This document shows positions 8,411-16,292 of a stretch of DNA of 64,000 nucleotides, piece after piece. The DNA is from Mesorhizobium hawassense (GTDB lineage: Bacteria; Pseudomonadota; Alphaproteobacteria; Rhizobiales; Rhizobiaceae): contig NZ_QMBP01000002.1 of the NCBI RefSeq assembly GCF_003289945.1, forward strand, positions 575,941 to 639,940. The letters are read 5' to 3'. Positions within the stretch are counted from its first letter, which is position 1. Every line of letters starts with the position of its first letter. The translations under genes were made by a program, and so were the position numbers. Under the pieces are notes generated by a model. That model did no database searches. It had not been told where the DNA came from and saw only the letters and a list, made by a program, of their open reading frames with translations.

Positions 8411-9298
8411 ATGCATCTTTCGACGCACAATTGGATGCGGGCGGAGCCGCTCGAGGTGACGCTGAAGCGCATCAAGAAATTCGGCTACGAGTCGATCGAG
8501 ATTTCCGGCGAGCCCGAGCAGTACAAGACCAAGGAGACGCGCGCGCTCCTGAAGGAGCACGGCATCCGCTGCTGGGGTTCGGTGACGCTGATGCTGGGCG
8601 AACGCAACCTCGCCGCCAAGAACCAGGGCCAGCGCGAGCGGTCGGTCCAATACGTCAAGGACGTGCTCACCATGGTGAGCGAGCTCGACGGCGAGATCAT
8701 CACGCTGGTGCCCGCGACCGTCGGCAAGGTCGTGCCGGACGGCACGGAGGCTGAGGAATGGGGCTGGGTGGTCGACGCCACGCGCGAATGCTTCACCCAT
8801 GCCAAGAAGGTCGGCGTCAGGATCGCCGTCGAACCGCTCAATCGCTTCGAGACCTACCTCTTCAATCGCGGCGCCCAGGCGCTGGCGCTCGCCGACGCGG
8901 TAAGCCCCGAATGCGGCGTCTGCCTCGACGCCTATCACATCCACATGGAGGAATTTAACGTCTATGACGCGATCCGCCAGGTCGGAAAGCGCCTGTTCGA
9001 TTTTCATGTCGCCGACAACAACCGCTTCGCCGCCGGCCTTGGCCAGATCGACTGGCCGAAGATCGTGCGCACGCTGAAGGACATCGGCTATGACGGCGCG
9101 CTGACGAACGAATTCGTTGCTCCCGTCGACCGCACACCGGCCGCGCCCTATCCGGAGATGGTCGAGCGCAATCCGGTCGACATCTCGCCCGAGCAGCTCA
9201 AATTCATCCAGGACCACGGCTCCAGCGTGCTCACGGAGAAATTCTACACCGACCAGATGCGCATCACCGCTGAAACGCTGCTGCCGCTGATCAAGTAG
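8411..9298 (+). CDS. Sugar epimerase/isomerase, D-tagatose 3-epimerase-like TIM barrel
   Basis: A 295-residue TIM-barrel protein with the metal ligands Glu141 (EPLNRFETYLFN), Asp173 (DAYHIHMEE), His199 (DFHVADNNRF) and Glu234 (LTNEF). The NRFETYLFN and HIHMEE signatures are those of the tagatose/psicose epimerase group, although the last strand (TNEF in place of xxEPF) is altered. It starts a forward operon with an enolase-superfamily enzyme, a GntR regulator and a 2-hydroxyacid dehydrogenase. The likely role is isomerisation or epimerisation of a sugar or sugar acid intermediate. Confidence 0.83.
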   Translation: MHLSTHNWMRAEPLEVTLKRIKKFGYESIEISGEPEQYKTKETRALLKEHGIRCWGSVTLMLGERNLAAKNQGQRERSVQYVKDVLTMVSELDGEIITLVPATVGKVVPDGTEAEEWGWVVDATRECFTHAKKVGVRIAVEPLNRFETYLFNRGAQALALADAVSPECGVCLDAYHIHMEEFNVYDAIRQVGKRLFDFHVADNNRFAAGLGQIDWPKIVRTLKDIGYDGALTNEFVAPVDRTPAAPYPEMVERNPVDISPEQLKFIQDHGSSVLTEKFYTDQMRITAETLLPLIK

Positions 9299-9355
9299 AC
9301 CTGCGACTGAACCATCCCTTCCGCCCGACGGGCGGACGGGGGCCGAAGGGAAAAC

Positions 9356-10525
9356 ATGCGCATCAACAGCGTTCAGGCCTGGTGGGTCCGTGTCCCGATC
9401 GAAGTCGCGAAGCAGCATCGCAGCGACTTCGGTCAGGTGACGACGTTCGACGCCGCCATTTTGCGCATCGAGACCGATGACGGCCTGGTCGGCTGGGGCG
9501 AAGGCAAGAACGCCGCCGGTAGCGCCGGCAGCTATGGCGCGCTCGTCCATATGCTCAACCATGAGATCGCACCGCAGCTCATCGGCCGCGATCCGGCCGA
9601 CATCGGCGTCGTCTGGGAAATGCTTTACAACGGCGTGCGGCATGAGACGGCCGCGCATGCCGGCCACGCCATGCCGCAGCTGGCGCGGCGCGGCATGAGC
9701 GTAGCAGCGATCAGCGCCGTCGACATCGCGCTCTGGGACATCCTCGGAAAGTCGCTCGGGCAGCCGGTGTGGCGGCTGCTCGGCGGCCGCAAGGTCGAGC
9801 GCATGCGGGCCTATGCCTCAGGTGGCTGGGCCTCCACCGAGGCCATCGGCGAGCAGTTGATATCCTACATCGCCAAGGGCGGCTTCAAGGCCTTGAAGAT
9901 GCGCGTCGGCGCCATGGACGGCGCGCCGCATCTTTCGGCCGCGCGCGTGCGCGCCGCGAGGCAGGCGATCGGGCCGGATGTCGAGCTGATGGTCGACGCG
10001 CACGGCACCTACACCGTCGCCGAGGCCAAGCGCTTCATCAAGCTCACCGCCGACCTCGACCTTGCCTGGTTCGAGGAACCGGTGATCGCCGACGACAAAC
10101 CGGGCATGGCCGAAGTCCGCGCCTCGGGCTCGACGCCGATCGCCACCGGCGAAAGCGAGGCCACACGCTACGCGTTCCGCGATCTGGCGGTGCTGAAGTC
10201 GGCCGACATCTTCCAGCCGGATCCCGCCTTCTGCGGCGGCATCAGCGAGGCGATGAAGATCGGCACCATCGCCAGCGCCTTCAATCTGCGCTTCGCCCCG
10301 CATCTGTGGGCCGGCGCGCCCTGCTTCTTTGCCGGGCTGCATGTCTGTGCCGCCTCGCCCGCCAGCTTCATCATCGAATATTCGCTCGGCGCCAACCCGA
10401 TGATCCACGACCTCGTCGAGGAGACTGTCGAAGCGAAGGACGGTATGATAGCGATCCCTGAAAAGCCTGGATTGGGATTCACCATCTCCGAGCGATTCCT
10501 GGAGGCGCACGCGCAACGTATTTGA
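9356..10525 (+). CDS. Mandelate racemase/muconate lactonizing enzyme family protein
   Basis: Enolase-superfamily enzyme of 389 residues that removes the alpha proton of a carboxylate, most often as an acid-sugar dehydratase in such clusters. The N-terminal capping domain covers about 1-125. The barrel holds metal ligands Asp214 (MVDAHG), Glu240 (WFEEP) and Glu266 (TGES), plus the Asp289/His316 dyad (FQPDP and FAPHLW) of the mandelate racemase subgroup. The usual KxK pair appears as Lys181-Met-Arg183. A clear RBS (GAAGGGAAAAC) precedes the ATG. The next gene, a GntR regulator, begins two bases after its stop. Confidence 0.9.
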   Translation: MRINSVQAWWVRVPIEVAKQHRSDFGQVTTFDAAILRIETDDGLVGWGEGKNAAGSAGSYGALVHMLNHEIAPQLIGRDPADIGVVWEMLYNGVRHETAAHAGHAMPQLARRGMSVAAISAVDIALWDILGKSLGQPVWRLLGGRKVERMRAYASGGWASTEAIGEQLISYIAKGGFKALKMRVGAMDGAPHLSAARVRAARQAIGPDVELMVDAHGTYTVAEAKRFIKLTADLDLAWFEEPVIADDKPGMAEVRASGSTPIATGESEATRYAFRDLAVLKSADIFQPDPAFCGGISEAMKIGTIASAFNLRFAPHLWAGAPCFFAGLHVCAASPASFIIEYSLGANPMIHDLVEETVEAKDGMIAIPEKPGLGFTISERFLEAHAQRI

Positions 10526-10527
10526 CG

Positions 10528-11244
10528 ATGAAAGAAAAGAACCTTCTGGCGGAACTTGCCGCCTATCTCTTCTCCAACTCCGACAAGGAGTCCGGCCGCA
10601 CCCCGTCCGAGCGCGAGCTGGCGGAGCATTTCGGCGTCAGCCGCGGCCAGATCCGCGAGGCGCTCGCCATCCTCGAGGCCATGCGCATCGTCGAGCGGCG
10701 CGCCAAGTCCGGCATCTATATCGACACCAAGCAGGCGAGTGTGGAAGCGTTGGCGCTTTTCGCCCGCGCCGGGCTGCCGCTCGACCCGGTGCAGATCTAC
10801 GAGACCGTCGAGCTGCGCAAGATCCACGAGATCAAGGCGGCCGAGCTTGCCTGCTCGCGCGCCACGGAAGAAAACTTCGAACGCCTGCGCGAGATCCTGA
10901 AGGCTTCCGAAGAGCGCATCGCCGCCGGCGAAGGCCTCGCCAAGGAGGACCGCGAATTCCACCTCGAGATCGTGCGCGCGACCAAGAACAGCGTCTTTCA
11001 CAACATCTGCAGCGTCTATTACCTGATGGGCGAGCAGCGCCTGCCGATCTATTTCAACGACCCCGAACGCAGCGTTCGCTCGCATGCCGAGCACATCCAG
11101 ATCTACGAGGCGCTGCTGCGCCGCGACGGCAATCTCGCCCAGGCCTTGATGAACGCCCATTTGCAGGGCGCCGAGAGCTACTGGAAGGGGATCATCGAAG
11201 GCCGCGGAACCGAACCGAAAAGCGCTGCTCTCGAGAAGGCTTGA
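10528..11244 (+). CDS. GntR family regulator, FadR (FCD) subfamily
   Basis: A 238-residue DNA-binding repressor or activator. The N-terminal winged helix (about 1-70) contains the GntR pattern TPSERELAEHFGVSRGQIREAL; the C-terminal all-helical domain (about 95-225) is the FCD ligand-binding type, with the metal-site-like residues EFHLEIVRAT and HAEHIQIYEAL. It lies inside the catabolic operon and so probably senses a pathway intermediate. FCD-type GntR proteins bind TnGTnnnACnA palindromes, and five such sites occur upstream of three units in this window. A TTG at 10522 is an alternative start but would overlap the stop of the preceding gene. Confidence 0.9.
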   Translation: MKEKNLLAELAAYLFSNSDKESGRTPSERELAEHFGVSRGQIREALAILEAMRIVERRAKSGIYIDTKQASVEALALFARAGLPLDPVQIYETVELRKIHEIKAAELACSRATEENFERLREILKASEERIAAGEGLAKEDREFHLEIVRATKNSVFHNICSVYYLMGEQRLPIYFNDPERSVRSHAEHIQIYEALLRRDGNLAQALMNAHLQGAESYWKGIIEGRGTEPKSAALEKA

Positions 11245-11305
11245 GCGTCTTGCGGCCAAGCCCATTCGCTTGGCGTCGCAAAAATGCGGCCCGAAAGGAA
11301 CCCTG

Positions 11306-12283
11306 ATGCGCAAGATCCTGTCGACGCATCCGCTGCACCCTCGCGCCACGGCAATGCTGGCCGGCGCCGGGCGGCTCGCGATCGCTTCCGCGCTCGATCC
11401 CGAAACACTGACCGCCGAGGCCCGCGACGCCGACATCGTCATCGTGCGCGCGCCGCTGCCGCCTGAGTTGTTTCAAGGCGCGGCGAATTTGCGCGCCGCG
11501 ATCCGCCACGGCGCCGGGCTGGACATGATCCCGGTCGAGGCAGCGACCGCCGCCGGCGTGCTGGTCGCCAACGTGCCTGCCGTCAACGCCCGCTCGGTCG
11601 CCGAGCATGTGATGTTCGCCGCGCTGGCGCTCTCGCGGCGCTTCCGCGTGATGGACCGCGACCTGCGCGCCAAGGGCTGGCTTGCCGGGCGCGAGCACGC
11701 CAATTCGACCAGCGAGCTCGCCGGCAAGACGATCGGCATCGTCGGCCTCGGCGCGGTCGGCCAGGCCGTCGGCCACATCGCCGCGCATGGCTTCGACCTC
11801 AATGTCGTGGCGACGACGCGCAGTCTGCGCCCGGCGCCCGAGCGCGTTGGCTTCCTGTCGATCGACGCGCTGGTCGAGCAGAGCGACATCATCGTGCTCT
11901 GCTGCCCGCTGACGGAGGAAACACGCGGCCTGATCAGCCGCGAGCGCATCGCCCGCATGAAGCCCAATGCGCTGCTGATCAACGTCTCGCGCGGCCCGGT
12001 GGTCGACGACGAAGCGCTGATCGAAGCCTTGCGGGCGGGCCGCATCGGCGGCGCCGCGCTCGACGTCTTTTCCACCCAGCCACTGCCGTCGAACCATCCC
12101 TATTTCGGCTTCGACAATGTCATCGTCACTCCGCACATGGCCGGCATCACCGAGGAATCGATGATGCGCATGGGCGTCGGCGCGGCGAGCGAGGCTCTGC
12201 TGGTGCTGGCCGGCAAGCTGCCGGTCAATCTGCGCAACGCGGAAGTCATCGAGCACTACCGGCGGCGGTTTCCAGCTGGCTGA
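11306..12283 (+). CDS. D-isomer-specific 2-hydroxyacid dehydrogenase (NAD-dependent)
   Basis: A 325-residue cytoplasmic dehydrogenase of the phosphoglycerate/glyoxylate reductase family. The Rossmann motif is GLGAVG at 147-152, the substrate-binding arginine is Arg229 (NVSRGP) and the acid-base histidine is His277 (TPHMAG). The glutamate that normally pairs with this histidine (DVFxxEP) is replaced by Gln258 (DVFSTQP), as in formate dehydrogenase. AAAGGA six bases before the ATG at 11306 decides the start. It follows the GntR gene by 61 bp and may reduce a 2-keto acid produced by the upstream dehydratase. Confidence 0.86.
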   Translation: MRKILSTHPLHPRATAMLAGAGRLAIASALDPETLTAEARDADIVIVRAPLPPELFQGAANLRAAIRHGAGLDMIPVEAATAAGVLVANVPAVNARSVAEHVMFAALALSRRFRVMDRDLRAKGWLAGREHANSTSELAGKTIGIVGLGAVGQAVGHIAAHGFDLNVVATTRSLRPAPERVGFLSIDALVEQSDIIVLCCPLTEETRGLISRERIARMKPNALLINVSRGPVVDDEALIEALRAGRIGGAALDVFSTQPLPSNHPYFGFDNVIVTPHMAGITEESMMRMGVGAASEALLVLAGKLPVNLRNAEVIEHYRRRFPAG

Positions 12284-12325
12284 TGCTGCCTCAATTTTCC
12301 CGGATTTGACGACGACCTTCCGGCG

Positions 12326-12712
12326 ATGCGCAAGAGCGCCGCGAAAGTCGTGCTGATCGCTATCTGCTGCCTGTCCGCGGCAGCAACCCGCGCCGACGCG
12401 CAAGGCAGTTTCGTGCCATGCGACAACGGCCTGCGCTGCGTGGTGGCGCCCTGTCCGTCGACCAGCGCGCTCGACCTGGCCTCCGGCAAGGTCATCAAGG
12501 GTGTGTCGGTCGACATTGATGGCCTGCCGCAGCAGGACAAGGCGCTCGACCTTGCGGAAAAGCTCTATGCCGGCAACCTTGTCGTTGCCGGCATCATCGA
12601 GAACCGGCCGCATACCTTCAACGGTAAGCAATATAGCCTGCCGACGCTGGTTGCGACCGGCATCGAGCGGGTGTCCAGGGAAAGCGAGCGCGGACACTGC
12701 TCGGCGCGCTGA
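12326..12712 (+). CDS. Small secreted protein of unknown function
   Basis: A 128-residue protein with a clear Sec signal peptide (MRKSAAK, hydrophobic core, cleavage after RADA near residue 25). The mature part has a cysteine-proline cluster (CDNGLRCVVAPCPS) followed by a basic/acidic region and a C-terminal HCSAR. I do not recognise the family. The four cysteines in the mature part could form disulfides in the periplasm. It is 42 bp downstream of the dehydrogenase gene but need not belong to that operon. Confidence 0.7.
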   Translation: MRKSAAKVVLIAICCLSAAATRADAQGSFVPCDNGLRCVVAPCPSTSALDLASGKVIKGVSVDIDGLPQQDKALDLAEKLYAGNLVVAGIIENRPHTFNGKQYSLPTLVATGIERVSRESERGHCSAR

Positions 12713-12728
12713 GGTTTTCAGTTCAGTC

Positions 12729-14024
12729 TCAGCCTTGCAGCAAAGTTTCCAGCGCCGCGGCGATGCCGAGAAGTCGATGATCATGCCCGTGCCTGCCCAC
12801 CAGCATCAATCCGGCCGGCAGCTTCGTGCCGGGCATCGGCAGCGAGATCGCGCAGAGATCGAATTGGTTGGCGACCTGCGTGTTGCGCAAGAGCAGCCCT
12901 TCCGTCCTGTCGCGCAACGCTTCGTCGCCGGTCATGGCGGCAATCGACGGCGCGACCATCGGCACGGTCGGCAATGCCAGCACGTCGATCGTGTCAAGCC
13001 GTGCCGCCATGGTCGCCACGAGCTCGCCGCGACGGCGGATCGTGCGGATATAGGCCGAGGCGGGAACAGCCAGCGCGCGCGACAACGGCCCGGTGACGTG
13101 CGGATCGACCGGAACGGACGTGCCGCTCGCCAGCCAGTCGGCATGCACCTCGGCGCCTTCCATGGACGCGATCGTGCCGCGCCTGGTGGCCGCGCGCATC
13201 TCGGCGATGAGATCGTCGACGGGCAAATCGCCGACGCTGGCGCCGGCCTGCCCGATCCTGTCGATGCAGGCTTCGAAAGCTTCCGTAACCTCGGTTTGCG
13301 TCTCGCCGAACAGCATGCCGCGTGGAATGCCGATACGCACGCCGCCGAGCGGAACCGGCTGTAGGGCTGCCGGCTCTTCGCCCGCCATGATCGCGTCGGT
13401 GATCGCGCAGTCGGCGACGCTACGGGCAAGCGGACCGATCGAATCCAGCGTCATCGACAGCGGAAAGGCGCCCGTCAAGGGCACGCGCATCGCCGTCGGT
13501 TTGAAGCCGACGACGCCGTTGAGCGAGGCGGGGATGCGCACCGAACCACCAGTGTCCGAACCGATCGAGATGTCGCTCGTGCCCTCGCCGACCGCAACGC
13601 CCGCTCCCGACGACGAGCCGCCCGGGATCAGGCTGGCGTCGGCGGCATTGCCCGGCGTGCCGTAATGCGTGTTGTCGCCGATCGCGGTGAAGGCGAACTC
13701 GGTCATGCTGGTCTTGCCGAGGATGACGGCGCCCGCCTGGCGCAGCCTCTGCACGATTGCCGCGTCCCGGGCCGCCGGCGCGGCGTTCGTTAGGAGGAGC
13801 GAGCCGGCGGTGGTCGGCTCGCCGGCGACGTCGAACAGGTCCTTGATCGAAACGATGCGCCCGTCGAGCGGCCCGAGGCTGACACCTGCCTTGCGGCGGG
13901 CATCGGACGCATCGGCGGCCGCGTGCGCGGCCTCGACATAGAGCTTCGAGTAGACCTTCTCGTCCGCCGCGCGATTGGCAAGACGTGACAGGATGTTTTC
14001 AAGACGATCGCGGACGGATTGCAT
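12729..14024 (-). CDS. Amidase signature family protein
   Basis: Amide hydrolase of 431 residues with the Ser-cisSer-Lys triad: Lys61 (SIKDLFDVAG), Ser137 in GGSSSGAG and nucleophile Ser161 in SDTGGSVRIPAS. The ATG at 14024 (MQSVRDRL) is chosen because longer in-frame starts would run into the GFA gene on the other strand. It is close to glutamyl-tRNA amidotransferase A-like amidases of about 430-450 residues; whether it hydrolyses a free amide or a nitrile-derived amide is unknown. It is not next to gatB or gatC, so it is a stand-alone amidase. Confidence 0.88.
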   Translation of the reverse strand: MQSVRDRLENILSRLANRAADEKVYSKLYVEAAHAAADASDARRKAGVSLGPLDGRIVSIKDLFDVAGEPTTAGSLLLTNAAPAARDAAIVQRLRQAGAVILGKTSMTEFAFTAIGDNTHYGTPGNAADASLIPGGSSSGAGVAVGEGTSDISIGSDTGGSVRIPASLNGVVGFKPTAMRVPLTGAFPLSMTLDSIGPLARSVADCAITDAIMAGEEPAALQPVPLGGVRIGIPRGMLFGETQTEVTEAFEACIDRIGQAGASVGDLPVDDLIAEMRAATRRGTIASMEGAEVHADWLASGTSVPVDPHVTGPLSRALAVPASAYIRTIRRRGELVATMAARLDTIDVLALPTVPMVAPSIAAMTGDEALRDRTEGLLLRNTQVANQFDLCAISLPMPGTKLPAGLMLVGRHGHDHRLLGIAAALETLLQG

Positions 14025-14142
14025 TTTCGATGTCGGGCCCTGCAAAGTTGCAACGTCTTCTAGGTACGGCCTGATGTCGGGCCGGCGAAGAGATAACCCG
14101 GCAAGCGTGCCTTTGCACCCTGCCAGCGATAGGAAGATGCTG

Positions 14143-14490
14143 ATGCTGTACAAAGGCGGCTGCCACTGCGGCAAGGTGGCCTTCGAGGTGCAGGGCGAGC
14201 TCGGCATGGCCGTGCGCTGCAACTGCTCGATCTGCGCGCGCAAGGGCGCGCTGCTGTGGGCCGTGCCACATGAGAAGCTCAATCTGGTCGCCTGGGGCGA
14301 CGACCTCGGCCGCTACACATTCGGCAAGGCTCAAATCGCGCATCGTTTCTGCCGCACCTGCGGCATCCACCCCTTCGCCGAGCATGTCGGCGAAAGCGGC
14401 GAGCGGACGGCCTATGTCAACATCAACTGCCTGGACGACGTCGACATCGCCAGCATCGAAGTGTTCGAGTTCGACGGCCGCTCGGCCTGA
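14143..14490 (+). CDS. GFA family (glutathione-dependent formaldehyde-activating-like) zinc protein
   Basis: A 115-residue protein with the GFA zinc motifs GGCHCGKVAF, CNCSIC and FCRTCG, the last two forming the second metal site. Members bind zinc through these cysteines; most are of unknown function and only some act on S-hydroxymethyl glutathione. The ATG at 14143 lies six bases after AGGAAG; the ATG at 14137 touches that RBS and is less likely. It is convergent with an SDR gene whose stop lies three bases away. Confidence 0.88.
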   Translation: MLYKGGCHCGKVAFEVQGELGMAVRCNCSICARKGALLWAVPHEKLNLVAWGDDLGRYTFGKAQIAHRFCRTCGIHPFAEHVGESGERTAYVNINCLDDVDIASIEVFEFDGRSA

Positions 14491-14493
14491 TCT

Positions 14494-15402
14494 CTACCGA
14501 TAGCCCGTCGCGTCGGCCGGCTTGCCGGCATCCTGGATTTCAGGGACATAGCGCCAGGCATCGGGACGCGATCCGTCGAGGTCAGTGAAGCCGTAGACTT
14601 GCGCCAGTCCGCCGCTGGACAGCGACTGGCCGTTCCAGCGCGAGTGCTCGGAGTCCGAGGCAAGTGCCACCACAGCGCGGCCGACGAAGCGCGGCGTCTC
14701 GGATATGACGAAATGCGGCACCTTGGCTGTAGCGTCGCGCCAGTTCTCCTCCCGCACGCCGAATGCCTCCAGCATCATCTCCGAGCGCAGCCAGCCCGGC
14801 GTCAGCGAGACGGACGTCGCGCCATGCTTTTCGAGGTCCTTGGCATGTGCCCAGGCCATGCGGTTCACCGCCACCTTGGCGAGATCGTAGAAGGGCGACA
14901 GCCGGTAGTGGTCGGCATTGTATTCGGCCGTGCCGTCGGTGACCTCGACGTGCAAGCCGCCCGGCTGCTCGATCATTAGCGGCAATGCGTGATGCGCGGT
15001 GATCAGATGCGTATCGATCCCAAGCCGCAGCAGCCGAAGGCCGTTTTCCAGATCGTGCTCCCAGACGGACTTGTTCCATTCGAACAGCTTCTCGCCGCCC
15101 CACAGATCGTTGACCAGTATGTCGAGCCTGCCCTGCTCGGCGCGGATACGCGCAACAAGCTGCAGAACCTCTTCGGAGACCAGATGGTCGACGCGGACGG
15201 CAATGCCCCTGCCGCCCTGCGCGGTGACCAGCTCCGCTGTCTCCTGGATGGTTTCGGGGCGCTGATAATCCGATTGCGAGGTGCGGGTCGTGCGGCCGGT
15301 GACATAGACCGTGGCGCCGGCAGCGCCCAGCTCGACCGCAATTCCACGGCCCGCGCCACGCGTTGCGCCGGCAACGAGCGCGACTTTCCCTTGAAGCCTC
15401 AT
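14494..15402 (-). CDS. Short-chain dehydrogenase/reductase (SDR)
   Basis: A 302-residue NAD(P)-dependent oxidoreductase. The glycine-rich cofactor motif GATRGAGRG lies near 13-21 and TGRTTR after the second strand suggests NADPH preference. The catalytic YxxxK appears as YDLAK. It is longer than classical 250-residue SDRs because of an insertion around the segment DLWGGEKLFEWNKSVWEHDL. GGAGG four bases before the ATG at 15402 fixes the start. It is divergent from a TetR gene with palindromic operators in between, so it is probably the repressor's target. Confidence 0.88.
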   Translation of the reverse strand: MRLQGKVALVAGATRGAGRGIAVELGAAGATVYVTGRTTRTSQSDYQRPETIQETAELVTAQGGRGIAVRVDHLVSEEVLQLVARIRAEQGRLDILVNDLWGGEKLFEWNKSVWEHDLENGLRLLRLGIDTHLITAHHALPLMIEQPGGLHVEVTDGTAEYNADHYRLSPFYDLAKVAVNRMAWAHAKDLEKHGATSVSLTPGWLRSEMMLEAFGVREENWRDATAKVPHFVISETPRFVGRAVVALASDSEHSRWNGQSLSSGGLAQVYGFTDLDGSRPDAWRYVPEIQDAGKPADATGYR

Positions 15403-15455
15403 GAAACCTCCAAACTTGAACTGAGCGCAATGTGAGCTGGCGTTTGCCGCGCTCA

Positions 15456-15487
15456 TCATTTATAAATGATCGTTCGTTTATAAATGA
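15456..15487. promoter_or_regulatory. Paired TetR-type operators TCATTTATAAATGA / TCGTTTATAAATGA
   Basis: A perfect 14-bp palindrome (15456-15469) is followed four bases later by a near copy (15474-15487). Both lie between the divergent SDR and TetR genes. The second copy covers an upstream ATG of the TetR frame at 15484, which supports the ATG at 15496 as the true start and suggests autorepression. Confidence 0.75.
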
Positions 15488-15495
15488 GAGTCAAG

Positions 15496-16074
15496 ATGAC
15501 CCGGCCCAAAACCCAATCCGACGAGCAGGTGCTGGAAGCCGCGTATCGGCTGATGCATGCCGACGGACCGGAAGCATTGACCTTTGAAAGGCTGGCGCAA
15601 GCCTGCGGCCTTTCAGGCTCGACGCTGGTGCAGCGCTTCAAGAACAAGGCGCTACTTAAGCAGCGCACGCTGCTCTATGCCTGGGATGGGCTCGACCGAA
15701 AGACCGAGCAGGCGGCGGCATCGGTTCCCAGAAGCCCGGCTGGCGCCGTCGAGCTGCTGGTCGCGCTCTCGCGCGGCTATGGCGACATCGAGTCCTATGC
15801 CGAAGGTCTGCTCGTCCTGCGCGAGGATTTGCGCGACCCGGCTTTGCGGGCACGTGGCGCTGCCTGGAAGGCTCAACTGAGCAGGGCGCTTGCCGCTTGC
15901 TTTGCCAATATTCCCCGCATCCCCGAGGATATCGGCCTGCTTATGGCCGCGCACTGGCAGGGCGCGCTGCTGTGGTGGAGTTTCGGCCCCGACGACATGG
16001 AGCTTACGGCCTATGTAGAGCGTAGTTTGAGGCGCTTCGTAACCGCCGTCACAATGCCGGCTCGAAACCTGTAA
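15496..16074 (+). CDS. TetR/AcrR family transcriptional regulator
   Basis: A 192-residue repressor. The N-terminal helix-turn-helix is seen in EQVLEAAYRLMHADGPEALTFERLAQACGLSGSTLVQRF; the C-terminal part is the variable ligand-binding domain with a tryptophan-rich segment (AAHWQGALLWWSFG). It is transcribed away from the SDR gene at 14494-15402, with tandem palindromes in the 93-bp gap, so it most likely controls that gene and itself. The inducer is unknown. Confidence 0.9.
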   Translation: MTRPKTQSDEQVLEAAYRLMHADGPEALTFERLAQACGLSGSTLVQRFKNKALLKQRTLLYAWDGLDRKTEQAAASVPRSPAGAVELLVALSRGYGDIESYAEGLLVLREDLRDPALRARGAAWKAQLSRALAACFANIPRIPEDIGLLMAAHWQGALLWWSFGPDDMELTAYVERSLRRFVTAVTMPARNL

Positions 16075-16292
16075 CTGGGCGAAGGAGGGTGTGCGGGGGT
16101 TGCCGCTCCTTCATAATCGAAGCGTCAGCCACGCCGGCACGGCCGGCCTGCGGACATGGGCACAGAGATCGGCCTGCCAAATCGGACATCAGGGTCGGCA
16201 GCCGCAAAGGCTGGTTTGCGCAATGACCTTGACGGAGATCAAGGACGATTTTCCGATTGGACCTATCCTGCCGATGCGATTGATCGTGAGGC

